Below are positions 18,123-26,138 of a DNA stretch of 64,000 nt, piece after piece. The stretch is from Mucilaginibacter terrigena (GTDB lineage: Bacteria; Bacteroidota; Bacteroidia; Sphingobacteriales; Sphingobacteriaceae). The position numbers and the translations under genes are program-made. The stretch's first letter is position 1; each line of letters starts with the position of its first letter. The notes under the pieces were generated by a model, which had not been told where the DNA came from, made no database searches, and was given only the letters and a program-made list of their open reading frames with translations. The stretch covers positions 124,001 to 188,000 of the forward strand of contig NZ_SEWG01000006.1 in assembly GCF_004168255.1 (NCBI RefSeq), written 5' to 3'.

Positions 18123-18545
18123 CTAAAAGGGAAGGTCGTCCGCATCGTTGTTGCGGTACCCGTCGGTGTCTGATGTTTTTAAAACCTGGCGCGGGGCACT
18201 GTCATTCTCAAAATCGGTTTTGCGGCCCAGCATGGTAAAGTTTTCGGCAACCACTTCTGTGGTGTATTTTTTAACGCCTTCTTTATCCTCAAAAGATCGC
18301 GTGCGCAGTTTGCCTTCTATATAAACCAGCTTGCCATTTTGTAAAAATTTAGCAGCTACATCGGCAAGGCCGCGCCACATCACTATATTATGCCATTCGG
18401 TTTGCTCTACCTTGCGGCCATCTTTATTAAATGTTTCAGATGTTGCTAATGGGAAACTTGCTACGGCAACCCCTCCTTCTAAATGCCGTACTTCGGGGTC
18501 TTTTCCTAAATGCCCAACCAGTATTACTTTGTTAATTCCAGACAT
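18123..18545 (-). CDS. ssb: Single-stranded DNA-binding protein
   Basis: A 140-residue SSB with an N-terminal OB fold (KVILVGHLGKDPEVRHLEGG, WHNIVMWRGLADVAAKFLQNG, VYIEGKLRTRSFEDKEG), a short linker and the acidic tip DADDLPF that recruits replication and repair proteins. It coats ssDNA during replication, recombination and repair. It lies 23 bp downstream of mutY on the same strand, so co-transcription with the glycosylase is likely. Confidence 0.96.
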   Translation of the reverse strand: MSGINKVILVGHLGKDPEVRHLEGGVAVASFPLATSETFNKDGRKVEQTEWHNIVMWRGLADVAAKFLQNGKLVYIEGKLRTRSFEDKEGVKKYTTEVVAENFTMLGRKTDFENDSAPRQVLKTSDTDGYRNNDADDLPF

Positions 18546-18568
18546 GCCATAAATTAACGGAGAATTAT

Positions 18569-19621
18569 TTAGAAATTAAAAAAATATTTTATAAATATAA
18601 AAATGGCTTTGGGAAGCGCTAAGTTTTCAAGGTTATTTACATCGGTATAAAACCAGCCGCTCTGTAATTTATCCGGGAATTTATCTAAAACATGAAACCT
18701 GATAAATAATTGCTGATGCGTAAGCACGTGCTTAATTATAGCCGGGTTATTCTTAAACGCAATGTTTTCACCAAAAACTTTCATCTGCGGAAGCTTTAGT
18801 AACTCGTTCTGCTCAATTAATTCTGTGGTTTCGATAAGCGGCAGGTCGTACATATTAGCCCAGATATCGCCTTCGCCGCGTTTATTCATTAACACCTCTT
18901 TACCATCAGATATTAACATATAGTTAAAATACCTTTTACGTACCTTAACAGTTTTAATTTTTACAGGCAAATACGTTGTTGCATTTGTTTTAAAAGCAAC
19001 ACAGCCCAGCCTTACCGGGCAAATGCCGCAAGCCGGTTTTTTAGGTTTGCAAAGCATGGCCCCAAACTCCATTATGGCCTGGTTATGCAATGCCGGGCGG
19101 GCCTTATCAAGCACATCGTTGGCTATTTGCTGGAACATCTTTTTTCCCTTCGGCGAATTTATGGGTTCATCCACTCCAAAATATCGCGCCAGCACACGGT
19201 AAACATTACCATCAACTACAGCCTTCGCTTCGTTTGATGAGAAGGAGGATATGGCGGCGGCGGTATATTCACCTATACCCTTAAGCTTTATCAGTTCGTT
19301 ATATTTAACCGGGAACACGCCGCTATATTGCTGCTGCACCAGCTGCGCGGTTTTTAACATATTGCGGCCCCTGGAATAATAACCTAGGCCCTGCCATAAG
19401 CGTAGTACCTCGTCTTCATGTGCTGCTGCAAAGTCAGTTACGGTTGGGTATTTTTCTGCAAAGCGATAAAAATAGGGCGTGCCCTGCTCAACACGCGTTT
19501 GCTGTAATATAATTTCAGACAGCCATATGATGTAAGCATCGGTTGTTTTGCGCCAGGGCAGGTCGCGCTTATTATCGTTGTACCAGGCTATCAGTTCGGC
19601 AGAAAGATCCATCGCCTGCAA
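18569..19621 (-). CDS. mutY: A/G-specific adenine glycosylase
   Basis: MutY removes adenine mispaired with 8-oxoguanine. Visible parts in order are the catalytic Glu in SEIILQQTRVEQ (~36), the helix-hairpin-helix LKGIGEYTAAAISSF (~109), the catalytic Asp in AVVDGNVYRVLAR (~135), and the [4Fe-4S] cluster C-x6-C-x2-C-x5-C (CKPKKPACGICPVRLGC, ~190-207). A NUDIX-like C-terminal domain recognises oxoG. Length (350) is normal. Start at 19621 or, three codons later, 19612 (MDLSAELIAWY). Upstream gene of ssb. Confidence 0.95.
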   Translation of the reverse strand: MQAMDLSAELIAWYNDNKRDLPWRKTTDAYIIWLSEIILQQTRVEQGTPYFYRFAEKYPTVTDFAAAHEDEVLRLWQGLGYYSRGRNMLKTAQLVQQQYSGVFPVKYNELIKLKGIGEYTAAAISSFSSNEAKAVVDGNVYRVLARYFGVDEPINSPKGKKMFQQIANDVLDKARPALHNQAIMEFGAMLCKPKKPACGICPVRLGCVAFKTNATTYLPVKIKTVKVRKRYFNYMLISDGKEVLMNKRGEGDIWANMYDLPLIETTELIEQNELLKLPQMKVFGENIAFKNNPAIIKHVLTHQQLFIRFHVLDKFPDKLQSGWFYTDVNNLENLALPKAIFIFIKYFFNF

Positions 19622-19727
19622 ATTAACATCATATCATCTCTGTATCATAATTTACAGCAAAAAATGCCGATTTAAGGCTGCCCGAAAAAAAATCTGCTAT
19701 TTATTTTATTCTTTATAAATAAAGCGA

Positions 19728-19735
19728 TACTTTTG
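19728..19735 (+). promoter_or_regulatory. -7 box upstream of the HU gene
   Basis: TACTTTTG matches TAnnTTTG; the -33 element is poor (AT-rich TTATTTTA). About 45 nt of leader would precede the HU start codon. Confidence 0.5.
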
Positions 19736-19786
19736 CAACCCCAAAACAGTTAAGTATTTATACATTTAAATAAAAGAAAACAGGAT

Positions 19787-20089
19787 ATGACCAAGGCAGA
19801 AATTATAGCTGAAATCTCATCTAAAACAGGAATAGAAAAAGTGGACGTGCAGGAAACTGTTGAGGCGTTTTTTAAGGTAGTTAAAACCTCGATGGTTGGC
19901 GGCGAAAACGTATACGTTAGAGGTTTCGGTAGCTTTGTTGTAAAAAAGAGAGCTAAAAAAACAGCCCGTAACATCTCAAAAAACACTGCCATCATTATCC
20001 CTGAGCATTTTGTGCCAAGCTTTAAACCGGCTAAAACTTTTGTTGAAAAAGTAAGAAGCGGTAACAAAACGGCTAAAGCAAGCAAGTAA
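19787..20089 (+). CDS. HU/IHF family DNA-binding protein
   Basis: A 100-residue nucleoid protein. The N-terminal helices (MTKAEIIAEISSKTGIEKVDV) are followed by the signature GFGSFVVKKRAKKTARNISK and a beta arm (IIIPEHFVPSFKPAKTF), then a short Lys/Ser tail. HU proteins bend DNA and organise the chromosome; the HU-versus-IHF distinction is not secure. It begins a block HU-TPR-basic ORF-rng; the TPR gene follows after six bases. Confidence 0.93.
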   Translation: MTKAEIIAEISSKTGIEKVDVQETVEAFFKVVKTSMVGGENVYVRGFGSFVVKKRAKKTARNISKNTAIIIPEHFVPSFKPAKTFVEKVRSGNKTAKASK

Positions 20090-20095
20090 TCTGGT

Positions 20096-20947
20096 ATGAG
20101 AGTTAAACAAATAGTTGTAGGCGTAGCAGTAGTTGCTATTATGGGCTATTTGTATTCGTTACCGGTTAAGGGTTTGGTTAAACCAAAAGAGGCAACCCGT
20201 GGCAATGCTGCGGCGGGTACTGCGCCAAAAGCAACAGCAAACGCTAATATAAATACAGCTTCGGTATCGGCATTGGCTAAACCTAATATTGATGCTACTA
20301 TAGCGCAAGAGATAAGCGCGCTTGAAAACAAGCTTAAAACCGCCGGCGAGGCAGACAAAGTAACCCTGCAAAGGCAATTAGCCAAAGCATGGGACAGCGT
20401 TACCCAACCGGCCCCTGCAGCTTTTTACTACGCGGATATTGCACATAGCAGTAACCAGATGGAAGATTGGTTAAATGCAGGTAACCGTTTTAACGCGGCG
20501 TATAAATTATCAACCGATACAGCGGCACAAGGTACATATGTTGCAAATGCTGTTGAAGCATTTGACCATGCCACCAAACTGCAGCCGGCCAGCCTTGAGG
20601 CTAAGACCGGGCTGGGTGTTGCTTATGTAAACGGTGGCGCTATGCCAATGCAGGGTATCGCGCTTTTGCTTGATGTAGTAAAAAAGGACCCTAAAAACCA
20701 CGACGCGGTGCTAAACTTAGGCATGTTTGCCATGAAGAGCGGCCAGTACGAAAAAGCGGTTGACAGGTTTAAAACCCTTATTGCACAAAAGGAAGAAGTA
20801 GAGCCTTATTTTTATTTAGCCGAAAGCTATAAACAGCTGGGTAAAAAACAGGAAGCGATTGCAGCTTATGAAAAATGCAAACAATTAATGGGCGACCCGG
20901 TTGCGGGACAGCGCATAGATGAGTATATAAAGGAATTAAAGAAATAA
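20096..20947 (+). CDS. TPR repeat protein with N-terminal membrane anchor
   Basis: The 283-residue product starts with one hydrophobic segment (QIVVGVAVVAIMGYLYSL, ~5-22) and an Ala/Thr/Lys-rich linker. The rest is helical repeats with tetratricopeptide spacing (~110-280: AFYYADIAHSS, VEAFDHATKLQPASLEAKTG, DAVLNLGMFAMKSGQYEKAVDRF, AYEKCKQLMGD). TPR domains bind proteins; here the repeats would face the periplasm or sit at the membrane. It lies six bases after the HU gene. Specific role unknown. Confidence 0.85.
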   Translation: MRVKQIVVGVAVVAIMGYLYSLPVKGLVKPKEATRGNAAAGTAPKATANANINTASVSALAKPNIDATIAQEISALENKLKTAGEADKVTLQRQLAKAWDSVTQPAPAAFYYADIAHSSNQMEDWLNAGNRFNAAYKLSTDTAAQGTYVANAVEAFDHATKLQPASLEAKTGLGVAYVNGGAMPMQGIALLLDVVKKDPKNHDAVLNLGMFAMKSGQYEKAVDRFKTLIAQKEEVEPYFYLAESYKQLGKKQEAIAAYEKCKQLMGDPVAGQRIDEYIKELKK

Positions 20948-20973
20948 ATTAATCACATTTAAAAATTATTACT

Positions 20974-21063
20974 ATGCCAAGCGGTAAAAAACGTAAAAGA
21001 CATAAAATGGCTACCCACAAACGCAAAAAGCGTTTAAGAAAAAACAGACATAAGAAAAAATAA
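20974..21063 (+). CDS. 29-residue highly basic protein, AURKAIP1/bS22-like
   Basis: The ATG at 20974 opens a 29-codon frame ending at TAA 21061-21063. The product begins MPSGKKRKRHKMATHKRKKR and ends RHKKK; more than half the residues are Lys, Arg or His. The KRKR-KM-HKRKKRLRKNR pattern resembles the tiny ribosome-associated AURKAIP1/COX24 family (mitochondrial mS38, bacterial bS22). This is my inference by eye. It sits 26 bases after the TPR gene and before rng, with two hairpins right behind its stop. The frame is too short for standard ORF thresholds. Confidence 0.75.
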   Translation: MPSGKKRKRHKMATHKRKKRLRKNRHKKK

Positions 21064-21082
21064 GCTACTGTAAAGTAGCTTA
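21061..21082 (+). other. Hairpin overlapping the stop of the basic ORF
   Basis: TAAGCTACT and AGTAGCTTA form a perfect 9-bp stem with a GTAA loop. The stop codon is the first triplet of the stem. There is no T-run directly after it, so it is not a terminator by itself and may stabilise the 3' end or affect release. Confidence 0.6.
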
Positions 21083-21084
21083 TA

Positions 21085-21105
21085 CCTCGCTTTGCGGGGT
21101 TTTTA
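21085..21105 (+). terminator. Intrinsic terminator after the basic ORF
   Basis: CCTCGC pairs with GCGGGG around a TTT loop, followed by TTTTTA. It would end the HU-TPR-basic ORF transcript or attenuate read-through into rng. Confidence 0.65.
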
Positions 21106-21134
21106 TGTGTGTATTTTACCCACTTATTAACTTG

Positions 21135-21156
21135 CGGCGCAATAGTGCGCCGTTTT
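21135..21156 (+). promoter_or_regulatory. Hairpin in the rng leader
   Basis: CGGCGC pairs with GCGCCG around AATAGT, followed by TTTT, ending 17 bases before the rng start. It could be a second weak terminator or a leader structure through which RNase G controls its own mRNA (inference). Confidence 0.5.
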
Positions 21157-21173
21157 AAGAAATGGAGTAGCAG

Positions 21174-22724
21174 TTGATAAAAGAATTAATTATCGATTCA
21201 TCCCCCAACGGGGCTACCATTGCATTATTACAGGACAGACAACTTGTAGAACTCCACAAAGAGCAGATCACTAACAATTATACTGTTGGCGATATTTATT
21301 TAGGCCGCATAAAAAAAATTATGCCCAGCCTTAATGCGGCCTTTGTGGATGTTGGTTACGAGAAGGATGCCTTTTTGCATTATCTTGATTTGGGGCCGCA
21401 GGTACAAAGCCTGCTTAAGCTTACTAAACAAGTGCGTAGCGGTGGGTACCAATCGAAGCTTTTAGATAATTTTAAGCCGGAAGCTGATATTAACAAAGGG
21501 GGCAAGATCTCTGATGTATTATCAAAAAGCCTGCTTGTACCCGTACAAATAGCCAAGGAGCCAATTTCTACAAAAGGCCCCCGCTTAAGTTCCGATCTGT
21601 CAATAGCAGGCCGGTATGTTGTGCTGGTGCCTTTTTCTGAGGTGATATCCATCTCAAAAAAGATAAAAAGCAATACGGAACGCAACCGCCTGCGTAAGGT
21701 GGTTGAAAGCATTAAACCAAAGCATTTCGGCGTTATTATACGTACCGTATCTGAGGGTAAAGGTGTGCAGGAATTGCAGAAGGACCTGCTTGACCTGATA
21801 TCTAAATGGGAAACATTTGTTACCAAGCTGCACGGAACCGAACCCTCTAAAAAGGTTTTAGGCGAAATTGGCCGTACATCTACCATCCTGAGGGATATCC
21901 TTAACCCCGACTTTCAGCATATTTATGTGAACGAGCAGAGTATGTATGAAGAGGTGAGGTCGTACATACACGAGATCTCTCCCGATCTGGAAGGCATTGT
22001 CCGTTTACACAAACACAAGGAGCCCATTTTTGAGCACCACGGTGTTGATAAGCAGATCAAATCAACCTTTGGCAAAACGGTAAACCTTGCCGGTGGCGCC
22101 TACCTGGTTATTGAGCATACCGAAGCCCTGCACGTTATTGACGTAAACAGCGGTAACCGTACAGCCAACAAAGAAAACCAGGAAGAGAACGCCTACCAGG
22201 TAAATAAAGAAGCCGCCAAAGAAATTGCCCGCCAGCTGCGCCTGCGCGATATGGGAGGCATAGTGGTTGTCGATTTTATTGACATGCACAAGCCAACCAA
22301 CCGTAAAGAGCTTTTTGATTACCTGAAAGCCCAAATGGCGGACGACCGTGCCAAGCACACCATTTTGCCGCCAAGCAAATTTGGATTGATCCAGATCACC
22401 CGCCAGAGGGTAAGGCCCGAAATGAACATTGTTACCAGCGAGGTTTGCCCTGCTTGTGGCGGTACCGGCACTATCAGGCCAACCGTTTTATTGATAGATG
22501 ATATTGAAACAAATTTCAACTATATCCTTACCGAGCAAAACGAGAAAAATATTACGCTTTGTGTACACCCGTACATTGAGGCATACATTAAAAAAGGCGT
22601 ATTTAACCGCCAGATGAAATGGTATTTTAAATATGGCCAGTGGATAAAGGTTAAAAGTAACCCGGCCTACCAGATCACCGAGTTTAAGTTCTTCTCAGCG
22701 AAGGATGAAGAGATAAAATTGTAA
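21174..22724 (+). CDS. rng: Ribonuclease E/G family endoribonuclease
   Basis: A 516-residue RNase G-type enzyme that cuts single-stranded AU-rich RNA in mRNA decay and rRNA maturation. The start is TTG at 21174 (IKELIIDSSPNGATIALL). The S1 domain (~37-140) begins with GDIYLGRIKKIMPSLNAAFV. The catalytic domain has IDVNSGNRT (~323) and VVDFIDM (~364), which supply the metal-binding Asp pair. The zinc-link CPACGGTG (~426) allows dimer formation. A terminator follows at 22766-22800. Hairpins in the leader may allow feedback. Confidence 0.95.
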   Translation: MIKELIIDSSPNGATIALLQDRQLVELHKEQITNNYTVGDIYLGRIKKIMPSLNAAFVDVGYEKDAFLHYLDLGPQVQSLLKLTKQVRSGGYQSKLLDNFKPEADINKGGKISDVLSKSLLVPVQIAKEPISTKGPRLSSDLSIAGRYVVLVPFSEVISISKKIKSNTERNRLRKVVESIKPKHFGVIIRTVSEGKGVQELQKDLLDLISKWETFVTKLHGTEPSKKVLGEIGRTSTILRDILNPDFQHIYVNEQSMYEEVRSYIHEISPDLEGIVRLHKHKEPIFEHHGVDKQIKSTFGKTVNLAGGAYLVIEHTEALHVIDVNSGNRTANKENQEENAYQVNKEAAKEIARQLRLRDMGGIVVVDFIDMHKPTNRKELFDYLKAQMADDRAKHTILPPSKFGLIQITRQRVRPEMNIVTSEVCPACGGTGTIRPTVLLIDDIETNFNYILTEQNEKNITLCVHPYIEAYIKKGVFNRQMKWYFKYGQWIKVKSNPAYQITEFKFFSAKDEEIKL

Positions 22725-22728
22725 ATGT

Positions 22729-22758
22729 GCGGATTTGCAGATGTGCAAATATGCAAAT
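22729..22758. repeat. GTGCAGATTTGCAGAT-type iterated repeat
   Basis: GTGCGGATTTGCAGATGTGC followed by AAATATGCAAAT is built from 7-9-nt units of the form TGCAGAT/TGCAAAT. The same units occur at 43066-43103 and, inverted, at 43155-43190. Confidence 0.55.
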
Positions 22759-22765
22759 GAATATA

Positions 22766-22800
22766 AAGAGCAGATGTTTTAAATAGCATCTGCTCTTTTT
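22766..22800 (+). terminator. Intrinsic terminator of rng
   Basis: AAGAGCAGATG pairs perfectly with CATCTGCTCTT around a 10-nt loop, followed by T residues. Confidence 0.88.
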
Positions 22801-22814
22801 GGTTATCTTTAAAT

Positions 22815-23087
22815 ATGTGGGGAAGAAAAAGCTTATCATCGTTGTTAAAAGAAATAATTATCCAAGCTGAACAGGTTGGTTTGCCTCAAAAAGATTTACA
22901 AATAGCAACAGAGTATATAGAGTACAACGAGTTTGGTGTTGCCCTTGAACATGTGATAGACCAGTTATTTGAATTTGACATTAAAATAAACCAAGTGATG
23001 TACGATTCAATAGCATTGTCTGCACAAGCCATGAAAATGGATGAAAATACATATAGTTTCCTTAAAAGCTTAATTGGCTCGGATTAA
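22815..23087 (+). CDS. MafI-like immunity protein (orphan)
   Basis: A 90-residue all-helical acidic protein. The pattern of a GLPQKDLQIATEYIEYNEFGVALEHVIDQL helix pair (split: GLPQKDLQIATEYIEY then NEFGVALEHVIDQL) with a short C-terminal helix ending LKSLIGSD fits the MafI family. Those are immunity partners of secreted Maf/polymorphic toxins (family knowledge, moderate certainty). No toxin gene is next to it. It is AT-rich compared with rng and radA, so it may be a captured, free-standing immunity gene. Confidence 0.6.
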   Translation: MWGRKSLSSLLKEIIIQAEQVGLPQKDLQIATEYIEYNEFGVALEHVIDQLFEFDIKINQVMYDSIALSAQAMKMDENTYSFLKSLIGSD

Positions 23088-23155
23088 TTTTAAAATAATT
23101 GCTAATTTTATTGGCAAAACAATCGTAAATCGTACTTCTAAAATCTAAGATCAAA

Positions 23156-24610
23156 TTGGCTAAATCTAAAATCGCTTATTTCTGTCAAAGTTGCGGCTAC
23201 GAGTCGGCTAAGTGGCTGGGCAAATGCCCAAGCTGCCAACAGTGGAATACTTTTGTTGAAGAAATTTTAGAGAAGTCCAACGCTTCCGTACCAAACTGGA
23301 AGGCCAGTCCTGCATCATCACAACGCGCCAATAAACCTGTGGAAGTAGCTGATATCACTTTTAAGGAAGAACATAGGTTATTAACGCCCGATAAAGAATT
23401 TAACCGTGTTTTGGGCGGTGGTATTGTTGCCGGCTCATTGGTATTGATAGGCGGCGAACCTGGTATAGGTAAATCAACCCTGATGCTGCAGCTGGCGCTG
23501 AATATGCCCAATGTTAAGGTATTGTATGTATCGGGCGAGGAAAGCGACCACCAGATAAAAATGCGGGCGGAACGCCTTGCGGCAGTTGGCAGTGAGCAGT
23601 TGGCAGTGAGCAGTCGAAAATCCGAAAATCCGAAATCCGAAATTAACAAAGGTTGCTACATCCTTACCGAAACATCAACCCAAAACATATTTAAGCAGAT
23701 TGAAGAGTTACAGCCGGATATCCTGGTGATTGATTCCATTCAAACGCTGCATTCCTCGCACGTGGAATCTACTCCCGGCAGCGTATCGCAGGTACGGGAA
23801 TGTACCGCCGAACTTTTACGTTTTGCCAAGGAAACATCAACACCGGTGTTTTTGATAGGCCACATTACTAAAGATGGGATGATAGCCGGGCCAAAAATAC
23901 TGGAGCATATGGTAGATACCGTATTGCAGTTTGAAGGCGACAGGCACCATGTTTACCGCATATTGCGCACCATTAAAAACCGTTTTGGCTCATCATCAGA
24001 ACTGGGCATTTACGAGATGCTGGGCGAGGGCCTGCGCGAGGTATCAAACCCATCAGAGATCCTATTATCCCAACGCGACGAACCATTAAGCGGCATCACT
24101 ATATCTGCCACCTTAGAGGGCATGAGGCCGATGCTGATAGAAACCCAGGCATTGGTAAGCACATCGGCATATGGCACGCCACAGCGCACCGCAACCGGCT
24201 TTGATACTAAACGTATGAGCATGCTGCTGGCCGTGTTGGAAAAACGCTGCGGATTTAGGCTGGGCGCTAAGGATGTGTTCCTGAATATTACCGGCGGCAT
24301 CCGCGTGGAAGACCCGGCTATTGACTTAGGCTTAGCCGCGGCCATTATTTCATCGCACGAGGATATCCCCATTCCTGCAAAAACCTGTTTCGCGGGCGAG
24401 ATTGGCTTATCGGGCGAGATCCGAGCGGTTAACCGGGTAGAGCAGCGCATAGCCGAAGCACAAAAACTTGGCTTCGAACAGATCTTTATCTCTAAGTACA
24501 ATATGCCAACCGCAGCTAAAGACAAGAAGCGGCTCGACCTGTCGCGCTACACCATTGATGTGAAAGTTGTAGGCAGGATAGAGGAGGTATTTGGGCTGTT
24601 ATTTGGATAA
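23156..24610 (+). CDS. radA: DNA repair protein RadA
   Basis: A 484-residue branch-migration ATPase related to RecA and Lon. The start is TTG at 23156. An N-terminal zinc finger (FCQSCGYESAKWLGKCPSC, ~9-27) is followed by Walker A GGEPGIGKST (~99-108), the RadA-specific KNRFGSSSE motif (~278) and a LonB-like C-terminal domain (~300-484). Between MRAERLAA and CYILTETST, where other RadA proteins have a few residues, there are about 20 extra residues. These are encoded by direct GCAGTTGGCAGTGA and AATCCGAAA repeats (23583-23648). The frame is kept, so the gene is probably functional. Confidence 0.94.
   Translation: MAKSKIAYFCQSCGYESAKWLGKCPSCQQWNTFVEEILEKSNASVPNWKASPASSQRANKPVEVADITFKEEHRLLTPDKEFNRVLGGGIVAGSLVLIGGEPGIGKSTLMLQLALNMPNVKVLYVSGEESDHQIKMRAERLAAVGSEQLAVSSRKSENPKSEINKGCYILTETSTQNIFKQIEELQPDILVIDSIQTLHSSHVESTPGSVSQVRECTAELLRFAKETSTPVFLIGHITKDGMIAGPKILEHMVDTVLQFEGDRHHVYRILRTIKNRFGSSSELGIYEMLGEGLREVSNPSEILLSQRDEPLSGITISATLEGMRPMLIETQALVSTSAYGTPQRTATGFDTKRMSMLLAVLEKRCGFRLGAKDVFLNITGGIRVEDPAIDLGLAAAIISSHEDIPIPAKTCFAGEIGLSGEIRAVNRVEQRIAEAQKLGFEQIFISKYNMPTAAKDKKRLDLSRYTIDVKVVGRIEEVFGLLFG
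23583..23648 (+). repeat. Dispersed repeat inserted in frame within radA
   Basis: Two copies of GCAGTTGGCAGTGA are followed by three copies of AATCCGAAA-type units. This wording is typical of intergenic filler in this phylum, yet here it is translated. Confidence 0.7.
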
Positions 24611-24619
24611 TGCAGGCGA

Positions 24620-24964
24620 TTATGGTCTCAAAAAATCCCCGTCTACAATTAAAAGCTTTACGCCTTCGGCAGATACGGAGCGGTGCGAGCTGGCATCGTC
24701 AGATACTACATAACTTTGCCCTTTGCTTAGCGTAAATATTTCGCCTGTGGCAAGCTCGCTGTTAAAACTACCTTCCAGGCAATGCACGATGTGGCCTTTC
24801 TGGCACCAGTGGTCGGCAAGGTAACCGGGCGAATATTCTACCAGGCGTATACGGAAACCGGGCAACTGCAGCGTTTGCCACCAGGATGTTCCCTGTTCGC
24901 CCGGATGTTCTTCTTTGGAGATTTTATCCCAATTTATGGTTTGGAAGGGGATAGTCGTATTCAT
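24620..24964 (-). CDS. DHCW-motif-type cupin fold protein
   Basis: A 114-residue single-domain cupin. The beta-strand run from WWQTLQLPGFRIRLVEYSPG to YLADHWCQKGHIVHCLEG carries the motif I-like His residues. SKGQSYVVSDDASSHRSVS forms the second half. The DHWC tetrad resembles the small family named for a DHCW motif (memory-based). It is probably a cytosolic metal-binding protein of unknown function. Convergent with radA, with only nine bases between stops. Confidence 0.75.
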   Translation of the reverse strand: MNTTIPFQTINWDKISKEEHPGEQGTSWWQTLQLPGFRIRLVEYSPGYLADHWCQKGHIVHCLEGSFNSELATGEIFTLSKGQSYVVSDDASSHRSVSAEGVKLLIVDGDFLRP

Positions 24965-25001
24965 TAAAACTTTTGTTTATTATCAGGCTAATTATAGCCT
25001 C

Positions 25002-25916
25002 CTATTTACTTAACCACCCGTTATCGCCCATCCAGGTTTTTAGCCACTCAAACCAAAGGCCTTTACTTTTTGGGTTAAACATCCCAAATCCATGCCCGCC
25101 CTCGGGGAAGATGTGCATTTCGGCTTTTACCTTGTTTTTTACCAGCGCATCGTACATGATCAAAGCATTCTCTATAGGTACCGTGTCATCATCTTCGGCG
25201 TGTAGTATAAACGTTGGGGGTGTGTTGGCGGTTACCTGTTTTTCGTTCGAGTACAGGTCCAGCTGTTCAGGCGTCGGGGTTTTGCCAAGCAGGTTTTCGC
25301 GAGTGCCGGCATGGCCCTTTTCGCCAAAGGTTATTACCGGGTATATCAGCATCATAAAATCGGGCCTAACGCTGGTGTTGTCTTTATTTTCAATTACCAC
25401 CTTATCAAAGTGGGTGCCCGTGGTAGAAGCCAGATGCCCCCCTGCCGAAAAGCCCATAATACCAACGCGGTTGGGGTTGATGCCCCATTTGGCGGCACCC
25501 TGCCTTACCATTTGTATGGCACGCTGTGCATCCTGCAGCGGGCCGATGGTTTTATCAACCATGATTAGGTCGGTAGGCAGGCGATATTTTAGTACAAAGG
25601 CTGCTACGCCTATCTTATTAAACGCTTTAGCTACGGTAAACCCCTCATGCTCGGATGCCAGCCCGGCATAAGAGCCACCCGGACAAATTACCACGGCGGT
25701 ACCGTTGGCCGTGCCTTTTTCCGGCAGGTAGGCGGTAAGAGTAGGTATGCTAACGTTGGTTATCCAAAAGGTATCGGTAATAGTCTCCGCATAAGTGGCC
25801 GGGGTAGGTTTTGAATTGGGCACGACCTTGGGGTAAAGCGGCATAGGCTTTTCCTGGCCAAAGGCGGCAGCGGTTATAACAGTCAAAATCAGCGTGGTTA
25901 AAAAATTCCTCCTCAT
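25002..25916 (-). CDS. Secreted alpha/beta hydrolase (carbohydrate esterase-like)
   Basis: The start at 25916 (MRRNFLTTLILTVITAAAFGQ) gives a signal peptide; the ATG at 25958 would add 14 residues before it. The mature protein shows the BD-FAE/acetyl-xylan-esterase-like layout. An N-terminal VVICPGGSYAGLASEHEG carries the oxyanion strand, GFSAGGH the nucleophile Ser, HAEDDDTVP the Asp and GGHGFGM the His. Length (304) is typical. Such enzymes deacylate plant polysaccharides in the periplasm, which would suit a saprophytic, xylose-using organism (inference). It stands alone. Confidence 0.88.
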   Translation of the reverse strand: MRRNFLTTLILTVITAAAFGQEKPMPLYPKVVPNSKPTPATYAETITDTFWITNVSIPTLTAYLPEKGTANGTAVVICPGGSYAGLASEHEGFTVAKAFNKIGVAAFVLKYRLPTDLIMVDKTIGPLQDAQRAIQMVRQGAAKWGINPNRVGIMGFSAGGHLASTTGTHFDKVVIENKDNTSVRPDFMMLIYPVITFGEKGHAGTRENLLGKTPTPEQLDLYSNEKQVTANTPPTFILHAEDDDTVPIENALIMYDALVKNKVKAEMHIFPEGGHGFGMFNPKSKGLWFEWLKTWMGDNGWLSK

Positions 25917-25954
25917 GGTCGGTCTGGTAATTGGCGAGCCAAAGTACAATTTAT

Positions 25955-25996
25955 GCAAACAAAAAACGATGCTGTAGTGTGCAGCATCGTTTTTTG
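25955..25996 (-). terminator. Intrinsic terminator of prfB
   Basis: CAAAAAACGATGCT pairs perfectly with AGCATCGTTTTTTG around a 9-nt loop. On the minus strand it follows prfB by about 140 nt and precedes the esterase gene. Confidence 0.8.
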
Positions 25997-26030
25997 TAAT
26001 CTCCGCGAATCAAAAGCGGCGGAATTGTGC

Positions 26031-26132
26031 GACTCCTCCCTTGGGAAGGTGTAGGAAGGGGTTAATGAACTAATCGGAACCCCTCCCTGCCGATGCACAA
26101 CCCACCACACCCCTTCCGTGGGGAGGGAATTA
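26031..26132. repeat. CTCCC/GGGAG palindromic intergenic repeat
   Basis: ACTCCTCCCTTGGGAAGGTG ... AACCCCTCCCTGCCGATGC ... ACCCCTTCCGTGGGGAGGGA, an imperfect inverted element with several short palindromes. Related to the 18 kb and 50 kb repeats. It lies in the 222-bp gap between the esterase and prfB. Confidence 0.6.
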
Positions 26133-26138
26133 ATATTG

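Noticed and set aside
24973..25671. Plus-strand 232-residue frame
   Set aside because: Antisense to the esterase with an intact Ser-Asp-His triad; composition is that of a shadow frame and no domain is visible.
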